Shown here piece by piece: positions 9,695-20,229 of a stretch of 64,000 nt of DNA (positions are counted from its first letter, which is position 1; each line of letters opens with the position of its first letter). A program made the position numbers and the translations under genes. Where the stretch lies: positions 86,056 through 150,055 of the forward strand of contig JAAYXB010000014.1 in assembly GCA_012516125.1 (NCBI GenBank), given 5' to 3'. The notes below the pieces were generated by a model. It saw only the letters and a list, made by a program, of their open reading frames with translations, made no database searches and was not told the origin of the DNA. This DNA is from Bacillota bacterium (GTDB lineage: Bacteria; Bacillota; SHA-98; UBA4971).

Positions 9695-9862
9695 AGGTGC
9701 AGAAGCCCTGCCGACTTTGGGAGGGGTTGGCGGTGCTTGCACGAGGGGTGTCAAAATCCGGCCAGCGGCCCGACGGGCCGGATTCTGGCGAAGCGCGCCC
9801 CGCTTGGGGCACCGTCCGCGAATGCAACACCGGCAACTCACCAGATGTTGGCAAACCGGCAA
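9692..9862 (+). repeat. Intercistronic structured element, copy 2 (long form, right end degenerate)
   Basis: Starts at the TGA stop of the upstream gene (TGAAGGTGCAG) and matches copy 1 through the CAAAATCCGGCC/GGCCGGATTCTG and CCCCGCTTGGGG hairpins to GCAACACCGGCAAC. The right terminal inverted repeat is lost. Its right arm merges into AAGAAGGCGGTGAG, the likely ribosome-binding region of the next permease. Confidence 0.8.
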
Positions 9863-9878
9863 GAAGGCGGTGAGAGCT

Positions 9879-10853
9879 GTGAAGGGCGTAACCTGGGGAG
9901 AGCAGGTCAAGTGGGCGGACCGGGTAGGCCGGTCGCGGCGTCGGGCGGCGGGCTGGCTCGCAAGGCTGTGGCAGGAGATGAAGAAGCATCGGGTGTCCTA
10001 TTACTTCATGGCGCCCTACCTGGTCCTCTTCTTCGTTTTCACTGTCATCCCGGTCATCACCGCCATATACCTTAGCTTTACGTACTTCAACGTGCTGGAG
10101 CCGCCGAGGTGGATAGGTTGGTCCAACTACCGGCTTCTGTTCTTGGAAGACGACGTGTTCCTGATAGCCCTCAAGAATACCCTGGTCTTCGCGGTCATCG
10201 CCGGCCCCATCGGGTACATCGCCTCGTTCATGCTGGCCTGGCTTATAAACCAGTTGAGGTTCCGGGCCGCGTATACCCTGGCGTTCTACGTACCCTCTAT
10301 CACGAGCGGCATAGCCATGGCCGTGGTGTGGATGTACTTCTTCAGCAGCGACAGGCTGGGCCTCATAAACTACGTCCTCATTAACCTCGGCATCATCAAC
10401 GAGCCTGTGCTATGGCTCCACGACAAGGACACCATCCTGCCCGTGATAATCATCGTCTCGCTGTGGATGTCCATGGGAGCAGGGTTCCTGGCGTTCGTGG
10501 CAGGCCTCAAGAACGTCCCTGAGGAGCTTTACGAGGCAGGCAGGGTGGACGGCATCAGGAACAAGCTGGAGGAAATGTGGCTCATCACCGTGCCGCTTAT
10601 GAAGCCGCAGCTCCTCTTCGGCGCCGTCATGGCCGTGGTGAGCTCGTTCCAGGTCTTCGGCGTGGCCATGCAGCTTGCCGGGTTTCCAAGCCCGCTCTAT
10701 GCGGGGCACACCATCCTGACGCACCTGCACGACTACGCGTTCATCAGGTACGAGATGGGGTACGCATCGGCCATCTCGGTCGTGCTGTTCGCGATCACGT
10801 TCGGGCTGAGCCGGATCTTCATGAGGATCTTCTCGACCCACGGGGACTACTGA
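9879..10853 (+). CDS. Carbohydrate ABC transporter permease (MalF type), second set
   Basis: 324 residues from the GTG at 9879; a GTG at 9870 is also possible. The frame is open further left through the repeat element, but that part is not protein-like. A charged N-terminus of about 40 residues is followed by six helices beginning YYFMAPYLVLFFVFTVIPVI. The EAA loop reads EAGRVDGIRNKLEEMWLITVPLM. It pairs with the MalG-type gene at 10909. This second permease pair lies between the fusion-type and the conventional solute-binding proteins, so the cluster probably serves two related importers. Confidence 0.9.
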   Translation: MKGVTWGEQVKWADRVGRSRRRAAGWLARLWQEMKKHRVSYYFMAPYLVLFFVFTVIPVITAIYLSFTYFNVLEPPRWIGWSNYRLLFLEDDVFLIALKNTLVFAVIAGPIGYIASFMLAWLINQLRFRAAYTLAFYVPSITSGIAMAVVWMYFFSSDRLGLINYVLINLGIINEPVLWLHDKDTILPVIIIVSLWMSMGAGFLAFVAGLKNVPEELYEAGRVDGIRNKLEEMWLITVPLMKPQLLFGAVMAVVSSFQVFGVAMQLAGFPSPLYAGHTILTHLHDYAFIRYEMGYASAISVVLFAITFGLSRIFMRIFSTHGDY

Positions 10854-10908
10854 GCGTGCCGGCGGGAGTAAGGCCGAGGCCGACGTTTCGCGATACGGGG
10901 GTATCCAC

Positions 10909-11814
10909 ATGGTAGCGCAGCGACGAGAGAATCAACATTACAGGCGCCGCAACATGCGCCCCAACAGGCCCCGCAGGTTGAAATGGGGGCGGGTCATGCT
11001 GTATGTGTTCGTGACAGCCCTCGCGGCGTTCATGGCCATGCCCCTCATCTACCTCATCTCGTCGGCTTTCAAGCCCATCGAGGAGCTTTTCGTGTTCCCG
11101 CCGAGGTTCTTCGTGCGGCACCCGACGACCCGTAACTTCGTCGAGCTCCTTCTCGCCGTAAGCGGCAGCTCCGTGCCGTTCTCAAGGTTCGCGTTCAACA
11201 GCATCTTCGTCTCGTCGGTAACAGTGCTCGGGAGCGTCATACTCTCGAGCATGGCCGCATACCCGCTTGCGAAGCACAGGTTTCCAGGGAAGGACCTCAT
11301 CTTCCTCGGGATCGTGTCCGCGCTCATGTTCGCGCCCGAGGTGACGCAGATCCCGCGCTACCTTGTGGTAAACAGGCTGGGGCTCATCGACACCTATGGG
11401 GCCCTCATCATCCCGAACCTCGCCGGCGCGCTGGGGCTGTTCCTTACGAAGCAGTTCCTGGAGCAGATCCCTGGCGTTTTGCTGGAGGCGGCGCGGGTGG
11501 ACGGCGCCTCGGAGTGGACCATCTTCACCAGGGTGATCATGCCCATTATCAAGCCCGCCTGCGCCACCGTGGCGATGCTGGTGTTTGTAGCAGCGTGGAA
11601 TGACACCTTCAGCCCGCTGGTGTTCACGCGCAGCGAGGCGATGAAGACCCTGCCCCTCGCGGTGCAGACTATCGCCGGCGGGCCGGGCGTCGTGGCGCGC
11701 ACGGGCGCGGTGATGGCGGCCACTTTCGTCCTGACGATGCCGACCATCATCGTATTCTTGCTGCTTCAGCGCCTGGTTCTGGAGACCATGGTGCACTCGG
11801 GAATCAAGGCGTAG
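10909..11814 (+). CDS. Carbohydrate ABC transporter permease (MalG type), second set
   Basis: 301 residues, ATG at 10909; no strong Shine-Dalgarno site is visible just upstream. A basic leader of about 25 residues (RRENQHYRRRNMRPNRPRR) precedes six helices. The EAA loop is EAARVDGASEWTIFTRVIMPII. The C-terminus (LVLETMVHSGIKA) is a typical MalG ending. It is downstream of its MalF-type partner with a 55-base gap, and upstream of the solute-binding protein at 12138. Confidence 0.9.
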   Translation: MVAQRRENQHYRRRNMRPNRPRRLKWGRVMLYVFVTALAAFMAMPLIYLISSAFKPIEELFVFPPRFFVRHPTTRNFVELLLAVSGSSVPFSRFAFNSIFVSSVTVLGSVILSSMAAYPLAKHRFPGKDLIFLGIVSALMFAPEVTQIPRYLVVNRLGLIDTYGALIIPNLAGALGLFLTKQFLEQIPGVLLEAARVDGASEWTIFTRVIMPIIKPACATVAMLVFVAAWNDTFSPLVFTRSEAMKTLPLAVQTIAGGPGVVARTGAVMAATFVLTMPTIIVFLLLQRLVLETMVHSGIKA

Positions 11815-12137
11815 GAAGTCACGGCAAGAGCATCGGGGACGGCTGGCACGCTTCTGCTTCTGCTTCTGCTTCTGAAGGAAATGGTTGGCAGGGTTTTGCA
11901 GAGTAAGAATCGCTCGCCAGGGGAGGAAACAAACGGGTTGCGTCGAAATGATATGTGGGAATGGATATAACAATATGTCCACTATCCTGGATTCGACGCA
12001 GTTCAACGAGAGTCACAGGAGCGCGGAGAGACGGAGAGGAGGTGGTAACAGGTCTGTCGCGAGAGCCTTCAGGTGTGACTGGATCGGGACCGTGGGACTT
12101 GTACAACGTCAACCCACTTGAAAGGAGCTGACCAGGG
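11815..12137 (+). other. Intergenic leader of the second solute-binding gene
   Basis: About 320 bp without a gene. A GCTTCT hexanucleotide run (four units, about 11850-11875) follows the permease. The AT-richer stretch around 11938-11985 (TTGCGT, GATATAAC) may hold a promoter, but spacing is not ideal. An AAAGGAG Shine-Dalgarno site lies just before the TTG start at 12138. Confidence 0.35.
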
Positions 12138-13418
12138 TTGAAGAGGTGCGGACTGGTTCTGGTTGTCCTTCTGTTGTTCTCGCTTCTCGTGCCATCCCTT
12201 GCGTTCGCGCAGACCACCATCAAGTGGTGGCACTGGAACGCGCCCGAGAGGCAAGCGTACTTCGAGCCGCTACTGGCGAAGTTCGAGAAGGAGACGGGCA
12301 TCAAAGTCGAGGCCGAGTTCGTCGGATGGGCTGAACTCAAGGAAAAGCTGATCCTGTCGGTCGCAGGCGGGGTTGCGCCTGACGTGACCGCCGTGTCGTC
12401 CGCGTGGGGCGACGAGGTCGGCGAGAAGGGCGCCTTCCTGGACCTTACCACGCTCATCAACCGGGACAAGGCCGAGTTCAAGCAGGTGTTCCCGACTGCT
12501 TTCGCCCTCTGGAAGACTGCGAAGGGCGAGCAGTACGCGTTTCCGTTTGACCTCGACATCCCTGCGCTGTTCTACAACAAGGAGCTTTTCGACGCCGCGG
12601 GCATGGAATACCCGAACGACAAGTGGACGTGGGACGACATGCTCAGGGCCGCCATCGCTCTTACCAAAGACACCGACGGCGACGGCCAGCCGGACCAGTA
12701 CGGGTTCACCACTTGGTACTTTCACTGGGCAACGCTCGTGTGGGCAAACGGCGGCAGCCTGCTCACGCCAGATGGCAAGAAGCCCAACCTGAACACCTCA
12801 GAGGCCAGGCAGGCGCTGGAGTTCTACAGGAAGATATTCGCGCACAATGTGAACTGCGATATGGCCAACGCAAAGCGCCTCGGAAGCCCACACCCGCCCG
12901 CGCTCTGGAAGGCCGGGAAGATCGGCATGATGCCGGCTGGAGCCTGGGCACCCAGCATCTGGATGTATGACACCGACAAGAAGCAGTACGTGATGGACTT
13001 CGACGTGGCGCACATGCCGCTGAGCCCGAAGGGCAAACGCGCCGTGCAGATGGACGGCCAGGGCATGGCGATACTCGCGAACTCAAAGAACGTGGAGGCC
13101 GCGTGGAAGTTCGTGAAGTTCCTGGCCAGCGTCGATGTGCAGACCATGAGCGGCCGCGACCTCGGGCAGTTCCCAATCCGCCGCGATGTCGCGCTTACCG
13201 AGGCGTTCCTGCCGCCGGATAAGCCGCCGGCGAACAAGAAGGTCTTCGTGGAGGTCGCCGAGTACGCTTACGCGTACCCCAAGGTCCCAAGGTGGAAGGA
13301 CGCCTATAAGATCATGAACAGCGAGATAGCCAAGTACGCTGTGGGCAACCAGAGCCTTGACGAGGCCCTTGCCAATATCGAGAAGCTGGTTCCGCCCGCT
13401 CTGGCGGGAACCCAGTAG
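12138..13418 (+). CDS. Sugar ABC transporter solute-binding protein (family 1)
   Basis: 426 residues; TTG start at 12138 preceded by AAAGGAG about ten bases upstream. The signal peptide (LVVLLLFSLLVPSLAFAQ) has an AFA cleavage site and no lipobox, so the mature protein is soluble in the periplasm. The mature protein starts TTIKWWHWN and shows the classic family 1 fold: KFEKETGIKVEAEFVGWAEL, the GGVAPDVTAVSS segment and a late MPAGAWAPSIW motif. Length is normal. It ends the transporter cluster and is convergent with the kinase gene, with only six bases between stops and no obvious terminator. Confidence 0.9.
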   Translation: MKRCGLVLVVLLLFSLLVPSLAFAQTTIKWWHWNAPERQAYFEPLLAKFEKETGIKVEAEFVGWAELKEKLILSVAGGVAPDVTAVSSAWGDEVGEKGAFLDLTTLINRDKAEFKQVFPTAFALWKTAKGEQYAFPFDLDIPALFYNKELFDAAGMEYPNDKWTWDDMLRAAIALTKDTDGDGQPDQYGFTTWYFHWATLVWANGGSLLTPDGKKPNLNTSEARQALEFYRKIFAHNVNCDMANAKRLGSPHPPALWKAGKIGMMPAGAWAPSIWMYDTDKKQYVMDFDVAHMPLSPKGKRAVQMDGQGMAILANSKNVEAAWKFVKFLASVDVQTMSGRDLGQFPIRRDVALTEAFLPPDKPPANKKVFVEVAEYAYAYPKVPRWKDAYKIMNSEIAKYAVGNQSLDEALANIEKLVPPALAGTQ

Positions 13419-13424
13419 ACCAGG

Positions 13425-15479
13425 TTAGTAGTGCTTTGCGGCGGGGAGGCGCACCGTGAAGGTGCTGCCCTCCCCTTCTTTGCTTTCCACGGAGATCGTG
13501 CCTCCGTGAGCCTCCACAATGCCGTGGCTCACGGCGAGCCCGAGGCCAACGCCGGTGCTTCGAGTGGTGAAGAAGGGTGTGAAGATCTTGGCGAGATTCT
13601 CGCGGGGGATGCCAAGTCCCGTGTCGGCAAATTCCACCCAAACGTAGCCGCCACCCCTGCCGCTTGCTCCGGCGCGCCGGCCCGGGCATCTGCCCGTTCC
13701 CCGGCGCCGCCGGTCGACGCCAAGGCGAACCCTGAGGACCCCGCCGTCCGGCATCGCCTGTATGGCGTTCACGGCGAGGTTCAGGAATACCTGCTTGAGC
13801 TGGGCCTCATCCGCGAGGACCGGTGGGAGTCCCGCTCCAGGGGCCTCCGCGGTACCAGCATCGGTACGCTCCTCGCCCGGCCGCCCCCCTTCCCCTTTCG
13901 GCGTTGCTCCCTCTCCTCCCGCTTTCCCCCTTCTTTCTCCTCCTTCTACTTTTCCCTCTACTTCTATCCTCACGCCGGCTGCAGCCGCCTGACGCTCCAC
14001 GAGGTAGAGCGTGTCCTCAACGACGCGCCGTACGTCGGTGGGCCTCAGGTGCATCTCCTGATGGCGTGAGAACACCGTGAGGTTCTTGATAATGGACGAG
14101 CAGCGCGCGGCCTCCTCCTCGATGGCCCTGAGCGGCTTCAGGTATTCGTTGGGAGGGTCGATGGTTTTTGCGATCTTGTCCGCAAGATGCTCTGCGCACG
14201 CCGATATGATGCCGATGGGGTTGTTTATCTCGTGGGCTATGCCGGCGGCGAACTCGCCCACCACCTTCATGCGCTCCGCGTGCCTCAGGCGTTCACCCAG
14301 GCTCACCCGCACCGTCACGTCCTCGGCCACGATAATGGCGCCTGTCACAACGTCGCCCGCGCCTGCGGCCATGCCCGGAGACCCGTCCCCGTCCTGGCCC
14401 TGGCCCCCGGCTTCCTGCTGCCCTTCGCTGGGCTGCCTGTCCTGCGCGCTCACAAGTGGGCATACCCTGCACGAAATGACGTATTCCCTGCCATCCGGCG
14501 CATGTTGCCTCATCTCGTCGCTCTCCAGGGTTTCCCCTTCCTCGAGCACCTCCCTGAGGACGTCCCCAAGGCCCGCTTCGGCCTGTTCAGGCAGGACCTC
14601 GAAATACTTCCTCCCCAACGCCTGCTCCGCCGGGATCCCGGTAATGGCCTGCATCCCACTGTTCCAGGTGGTGATGACGAGGTCCTTGTCCACCACCGCG
14701 AGGCCTATCGTCAGGCTCTCGATGATGCTCTCGTTATACTCTTTCAGCGCCGAAAGCTCCCTGTTAGCCTGACCGAGGTCCGCGTACAGCTCGGCGTTCT
14801 CGAGCGCGGCGGAGGCGTACGCCGCAAGGATCGTGAGGAACCTGATCTCGTCGCGGGTTCGCTCGTGGATGCTCGGCGTGTACACAGTCAGGACGCCGGT
14901 CACCTCGCCGCGCACCGCGAGGGGCACCGAAAGGGCGAAGGTCATCCCCTCCCGGCCCATGTCCTCGAAGTACGTGCTTGCCTCGCCCGCGCCGTCAACA
15001 CCGGCGAGGGGTTTCCCGAGCCGGACCACCTGCCCGAGGGAGCTTGTATCAACGGGAACAGACCCGCTCTTCTCAACGAACTCAGGAGACAGGCCGTGGT
15101 GAGCCTTCAGGACGAGGTGGGATCTATCGCGGCTCAGGATGCGGATGGCGCAGCCCTGGGACGGGACGAGGCGGCTCGCAATCACCGCAATGCGGTCCAG
15201 AACCTCATCGGGCCGGCGGATGGACATGAGCTCCTTCCCGACCTCGAAGAGGCTTGCAAGTTGCAGCACACGCCGGTTGAGCTCGGCATTTGCGGCCACG
15301 AGTTCTTTCTGGAGGGCGAGGTCGTTCTCGGCAAGGCCTGACACGAACTCGCGCATGGAGGCAAGCTGTTCCCGTGCCTCGGCGATCCTGCGCCGTGCCG
15401 CACGCCTTTCCAAATAAGCAAATGCCAGCGCCCCCGCGGCCATGGCGGCGAGCGCCGCATCTACCCAGGCACTGCCCAT
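13425..15479 (-). CDS. NtrB-type sensor histidine kinase with GAF and PAS domains
   Basis: 684 residues from the ATG at 15479; an upstream in-frame start at 15563 would run through a hairpin repeat. One N-terminal membrane helix (DAALAAMAAGALAFAYL), a coiled coil to about 70, a GAF domain (about 75-225), a PAS domain (about 245-370), then HisKA with the phospho-accepting His in GIAHEINNPIG and an HATPase with N box NLAVNAIQAM, G1 DTGLGIP and G2 GVGLGLAV. Gly/Glu-rich low-complexity insertions sit in the PAS-to-HisKA link and inside the ATPase. The gene follows the sigma-54 activator on the same strand and is its evident partner. Signal unknown; a flagellar role is inferred from the neighbours upstream (fliS-flaG-fliD-fliT). 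Confidence 0.88.
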   Translation of the reverse strand: MGSAWVDAALAAMAAGALAFAYLERRAARRRIAEAREQLASMREFVSGLAENDLALQKELVAANAELNRRVLQLASLFEVGKELMSIRRPDEVLDRIAVIASRLVPSQGCAIRILSRDRSHLVLKAHHGLSPEFVEKSGSVPVDTSSLGQVVRLGKPLAGVDGAGEASTYFEDMGREGMTFALSVPLAVRGEVTGVLTVYTPSIHERTRDEIRFLTILAAYASAALENAELYADLGQANRELSALKEYNESIIESLTIGLAVVDKDLVITTWNSGMQAITGIPAEQALGRKYFEVLPEQAEAGLGDVLREVLEEGETLESDEMRQHAPDGREYVISCRVCPLVSAQDRQPSEGQQEAGGQGQDGDGSPGMAAGAGDVVTGAIIVAEDVTVRVSLGERLRHAERMKVVGEFAAGIAHEINNPIGIISACAEHLADKIAKTIDPPNEYLKPLRAIEEEAARCSSIIKNLTVFSRHQEMHLRPTDVRRVVEDTLYLVERQAAAAGVRIEVEGKVEGGERRGKAGGEGATPKGEGGRPGEERTDAGTAEAPGAGLPPVLADEAQLKQVFLNLAVNAIQAMPDGGVLRVRLGVDRRRRGTGRCPGRRAGASGRGGGYVWVEFADTGLGIPRENLAKIFTPFFTTRSTGVGLGLAVSHGIVEAHGGTISVESKEGEGSTFTVRLPAAKHY

Positions 15480-15514
15480 TGGACAACACCCCGCAAGCTG
15501 CCCTGAAAACATGC

Positions 15515-15572
15515 GGTGGCTGCCACTTTCATCCCTTATATGGTGGCGGCAGCCGGCCGCCATGGAGCACTA

Positions 15573-15580
<8 letters not shown>
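15515..15580. repeat. Hairpin repeat, copy A
   Basis: A 66-bp segment between the activator and kinase genes containing the inverted repeat ATGGTGGCGGCAGCCGGCCGCCAT. It matches a segment at 63661-63721 along most of its length, including GGCGGCAG, GGCCGCCATGGA and CTACTC. The left half on the - strand overlaps the activator stop codon region. It could be an attenuator or a short mobile palindrome. Confidence 0.6.
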
Positions 15581-16982
<1,402 letters not shown>

Positions 16983-17141
16983 CCTCAAATCACCCCGCCC
17001 CGGGTGACTCTCGCGCGCAGGAGCCCGCAGCACGCAAGTTCGCGTCATATCTACGGTTTTCGACATCTAGATGGAATATCCTTCTTGTAGTGGGCGACAG
17101 ATGGCGCAAGAGGTTGATGGATGGCAATTCGCGGCCCGGGA

Positions 17142-17633
17142 TCACCGCTCCTTGTCGACGAATCTTGGGTCGGGCTTGGCTCGTCCGTGCCCGTTATACG
17201 CGTGGCTCGCCGTCCTCCCATGGGCAAGCTCGGCAAGCTTCGCCTCCATCTCGGCTCTTCGGGCCCGGGCCATTTCCCGGAGTTCGACATCGAGCTCGAG
17301 GGCCTGGCGGTGCATGGCCGCCGCCTTGCGGCGCGCCTCCACCACCTGGGGGTCGGCAAGCGCCTCCTGGACTGCAGTGGCGCGGCCGGTCGCAGGCCTC
17401 AGGTCGGAAAGCTCCTCCTCCAGCTCCCGCCGCCTTGCTTCGAGCTTCACGATATCGTCGATGTGCTCGCCGCGCCCTGCTAGAGAGTCACAGAGGGAGG
17501 CATAGTCCCCGGCCTGGAGAAGCTCTATCTCGTGTTTCAGGTGCCGCACGACCTTCTCCAGAAGCAGCGCCTCCCGGTTGTAGCTCTCGGCGATCTCGGC
17601 CGTCCTTTGCTCACGCAGGTCCTTCTTGCTCAA
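17142..17633 (-). CDS. FliT/FlgN-like flagellar export chaperone
   Basis: 163 residues; TTG start at 17633 with a GGGGAGGG site. The sequence is almost wholly helical and charged: YNREALLLEKVVRHLKHEIE and a second long helix with LEARRRELEEELSDL. Small helical proteins placed just downstream of fliD are usually FliT-type chaperones for the cap protein, and this gene follows fliD on the same strand. Sequence identity to known FliT is not evident by eye, so the name rests on size, helical character and position. A different helical flagellar protein is possible. Confidence 0.55.
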   Translation of the reverse strand: MSKKDLREQRTAEIAESYNREALLLEKVVRHLKHEIELLQAGDYASLCDSLAGRGEHIDDIVKLEARRRELEEELSDLRPATGRATAVQEALADPQVVEARRKAAAMHRQALELDVELREMARARRAEMEAKLAELAHGRTASHAYNGHGRAKPDPRFVDKER

Positions 17634-18079
17634 CCTGTGCCCTCCCCGGTTTCTTCAGGTCTTACGCCATTGAGACATCCTGAGCCCGCACCGACCGCGG
17701 GTTCCACGACCCTATATCCGCTTGACCATGTTGCACTTCGGGCACGTTGTACCTCCTTGAAGTGTCATCGCAACAGAACCCGGCCTGCATACAAGCGACA
17801 CGATTCCGCCTGCCCATGTCGCAGGTCGCACGCTCCCCATATTGCGGGCACGAACCCCGGAAGAAGGCGACCTCCACCCCTAGAGCCAGAGCCGCACTTT
17901 GCGAGCGATATCCTCACAAACGAGGCGTCCGCGCGCCACGCCGTGTTCCCCCGCGCGGGGTCCCCGGGGTACGCTTCCGCCCCACTGCTGGGCGCAAAGC
18001 CCCGGGGCATATAGCGAGCTCTGGGGACCCCAAATTCGCCGGAGAACCGCCAAGACTTTTGTCCAGACTCGCATCCGGA
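17634..18079. other. Intergenic between fliD and the fliT-like gene
   Basis: About 450 bp with no secure gene. On the - strand a strong AAGGAGG site near 17757 precedes a GTG that opens a 26-codon frame ending near 17662. A longer Cys-rich frame (17662-17877, with SCPQYGERATC and AGFCCD) covers the same DNA; neither has support. A 9-bp stem, GGGGTCCCC at 17957 and GGGGACCCC at 18023, encloses GGGCGCAAAGCCCCGGGGC. Confidence 0.35.
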
Positions 18080-18282
18080 CACTAAGCGAGAGTTCGTCAG
18101 TTCCTCCCGCCTTCCCATTAGGTATCGGGTTGCCGGTGTTGCACTCGGGGACGGCGCCCCAAGCGGGGCGCGCTTCGCCAAAATCCGGCCCGTCGGGCGA
18201 GTGGCCGGATTTTGACACCCCTCGTGCAACCACCGGCAACCCCTCCCAAAAGTCGGGAAGACTCCTACACTCTCACTTAGTA
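18080..18282 (-). repeat. Intercistronic structured element, copy 3 (long form)
   Basis: About 203 bp, reading on the - strand from CTAAGTGAGAGTGTAG to GAACTCTCGCTTAGTG. It keeps the nested stem (GGTTGCCGGTGGTTGCAC with GTGCAACACCGGCAACC) and both inner hairpins intact. The fliD TAA stop (18277-18279) is part of its left terminal repeat, exactly as in copy 1. Confidence 0.85.
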
Positions 18283-19731
18283 GGCAAACAGCGTGTTCGC
18301 CTGGGCCATGAAGCTGTTGAGCAGGGCGCTCTGCGCGCTCATGAGCTGCATGGCCCGGATGAGCGACGAAAACTCTGATCGGAGAGCCTTCTCCCGTATG
18401 GCAAGGCGTTCCTCAAGATCCTTCACCCTCGAGTCAATCCTGTTGATCTGGTTCGTGATGGACTGTTGCTGTCGCGCGATGATGCCCGTCAGCTCCTTCA
18501 CGAACGGGTCCATCAGGTCTCGCATCTTGACCGCGACCCCGGTCGCGGACGTGAAAAGGTCGCGCACCGCCTCAGGGTGGTCTGATAGCGCCGCATCCAG
18601 CTTCGCCTCGTCGCTCAGGACAAGGTTGCCCGCGCTATCGAGGGTGATGCCGATGTCGTAGAGCCTTGTGGGGTCGGGGTAGGCAAGGCCGTCAACCCTG
18701 CCCTGGACAACCCGGTTCATCTTCACCTTCAGCTCTAGGTATGTGGCGTCACCCGCGAGATCCCCGCGTATTCCGGCGTCGGGATCGACAAGAGTCTTGC
18801 TGTTGAGATACTTGATAGTCGAGTTGTAACTTGAAATGAAGGACTTGATCTTAGCCTTCACCAAACTTGTGTCGCGCTTGACTTCGATGCTCACCGAAGC
18901 ATCCCCGGTGGCCTGGGCTTTCTTGAGCGTGAAGGTGACCCCGGAAATCGCATCGGACACCTCGTTGGACGAGCGGACGAACGAGAGGCCGTTCAGCGTG
19001 AACCTGGCATCGAGCGTGTCGCGGGCTGCAAGGTAGCCCCCGGTTGTGTCCGAGGCCTGGACGGACGAGCTCGTGCCGGACGCCCAGAGGATGTTGTCGG
19101 TGCCACCCGCTTCCGCCAGAGTGATGGCGCTGGCGCTCCCCGTGGACTTCGCGGTGATGACAAGGCGGGAGGTGCCCGCCTGCTCGCTTACCACCGCCGC
19201 GCTTACTGCGGTGTTCGCAGCAGATGCGTTGATTGCGCTCGCTATGTTCGCCAGGACCGTGGCGTTGTCCTGGCCTGCCACCACCTGAACGGTGATGTTC
19301 CAAGATGTGCTGCCCACAGTTACGGTAAAAGTCTTCGTGCCCTCGCCCGCCGCCTGGGAGATCTCTGTGCCCGTGCTGGTGAAGGTGTTCGAGACCACCA
19401 CGTCGTACTTTGCGAGCCTTTCGACGAAGATGCTGTAGGTAGCCCTGGCTGCCGAAGTGGTGACCTTCGCCGCGACCACGTCAGGGTTGCTCGAAACCGC
19501 GGTCCGGGCGTCATAGAGCGATGCGAGGTCGTCAGGGACGAGGTCGGCCGACGCATTCTTCAGCGCGAGCAGCGAGGAGTTGAGGTCCCGGAACATCGCT
19601 GCCCTCGTGGTAAGTGCTTCCTTCGCGGCCTTCAGATCGGCAACGGGCTTCGACTCGATCTCCATGTATTTCTTGATAAGTTCCTCGAGCTGATTCGTAC
19701 CCGTTGTGAGAGGCGGTATGCCGAGGCTCAC
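18277..19731 (-). CDS. fliD: Flagellar filament cap protein FliD
   Basis: 484 residues from the GTG at 19731, five bases after GGAGGTGG. The N-terminal FliD_N region begins SLGIPPLTTGTNQLEELIKKYMEIESKPV, and the C-terminal coiled coil (ITNQINRIDSRVKDLEERLAIREKALRSEF) with terminal LNSFMAQANTLFAY is typical. The middle shows two flagellin-like variable domains rich in Ser/Thr/Ala. It forms the pentameric cap that helps flagellin polymerise at the filament tip. It is in the order fliS-flaG-fliD-fliT. The TAA stop belongs to repeat copy 3. Confidence 0.93.
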   Translation of the reverse strand: MSLGIPPLTTGTNQLEELIKKYMEIESKPVADLKAAKEALTTRAAMFRDLNSSLLALKNASADLVPDDLASLYDARTAVSSNPDVVAAKVTTSAARATYSIFVERLAKYDVVVSNTFTSTGTEISQAAGEGTKTFTVTVGSTSWNITVQVVAGQDNATVLANIASAINASAANTAVSAAVVSEQAGTSRLVITAKSTGSASAITLAEAGGTDNILWASGTSSSVQASDTTGGYLAARDTLDARFTLNGLSFVRSSNEVSDAISGVTFTLKKAQATGDASVSIEVKRDTSLVKAKIKSFISSYNSTIKYLNSKTLVDPDAGIRGDLAGDATYLELKVKMNRVVQGRVDGLAYPDPTRLYDIGITLDSAGNLVLSDEAKLDAALSDHPEAVRDLFTSATGVAVKMRDLMDPFVKELTGIIARQQQSITNQINRIDSRVKDLEERLAIREKALRSEFSSLIRAMQLMSAQSALLNSFMAQANTLFAY

Positions 19732-19785
19732 AACAACCACCTCCGCTTGAGCTCTATGCTCCATCCTCGTGCTGTGCCTGTGTGC

Positions 19786-20223
19786 CTACCGCTTTCTATC
19801 CACCACGAGACCCGCGAACTCTCTGAGGTGCTCCATCATCGTCGCGAGTTCCTCAGGAGGGATGTACCGCACAACTTCGCCGGTGACGTTATCGATCACC
19901 TTGATGGTTACCTCGCCGGTGTCGCTGTCCACATGAAAGGTGACCCTGATGTTCACGACGCTCTCGGCGAGAAGCCGCGCTATGCGTTCTGCCCGCTCCT
20001 GCTCCTGCCGGGCACGCTCGGCTTCGGCCTCAGCTTCTGCCGCAGCTTCGGCCTGCGTTTCCCGCGGATCCCTCACCGCGTCCTGCCCGCGCGTGCCCTG
20101 CGCCGTCGCTCGCTGGGCCCACTCTTCGGGTACGCGCACAAGGCGCGGCACTACGTGACGCGCCTGGGTATTCGCGAGCATATCCAGGTGTCTCAGCCTG
20201 ACCTCCGCAACTGTGACTTCCAC
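19786..20223 (-). CDS. flaG: FlaG family flagellar protein
   Basis: 145 residues. The C-terminal half is a classic FlaG domain: VTFHVDSDTGEVTIKVIDNVTGEVVRYIPPEEL, with the signature RYIPPEE. The N-terminal half is a highly charged helical region (QAEAAAEAEAEAERARQEQERAERIARL) longer than in most FlaG proteins. FlaG affects filament length or assembly in several bacteria, but its mechanism is unclear. It lies between fliS (six bases upstream) and fliD. Confidence 0.9.
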   Translation of the reverse strand: MEVTVAEVRLRHLDMLANTQARHVVPRLVRVPEEWAQRATAQGTRGQDAVRDPRETQAEAAAEAEAEAERARQEQERAERIARLLAESVVNIRVTFHVDSDTGEVTIKVIDNVTGEVVRYIPPEELATMMEHLREFAGLVVDRKR

Positions 20224-20229
20224 GCGGGA

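Noticed and set aside
9678..9878. Longer N-terminus of the permease at 9879 reading through repeat copy 2
   Set aside because: The added residues translate the repeat, which occurs elsewhere as non-coding DNA.
11830..11846. Sigma-54 promoter TGGCAC...TGCT on the + strand
   Set aside because: The GG-to-GC spacing is nine, one base short of the required ten.
17662..17877. Cys-rich 71-residue protein on the - strand
   Set aside because: No ribosome-binding site at its start, and the strong AAGGAGG inside it serves a different, very short frame; coding status cannot be supported.
17957..18031. Cyclic di-GMP (GEMM-like) riboswitch on the + strand
   Set aside because: It has a closing 9-bp stem and GGGCGCAAAGCCCCGGGGC, but the conserved first half (GCA-N-AGGGCAAACC) is missing and no + strand gene follows.
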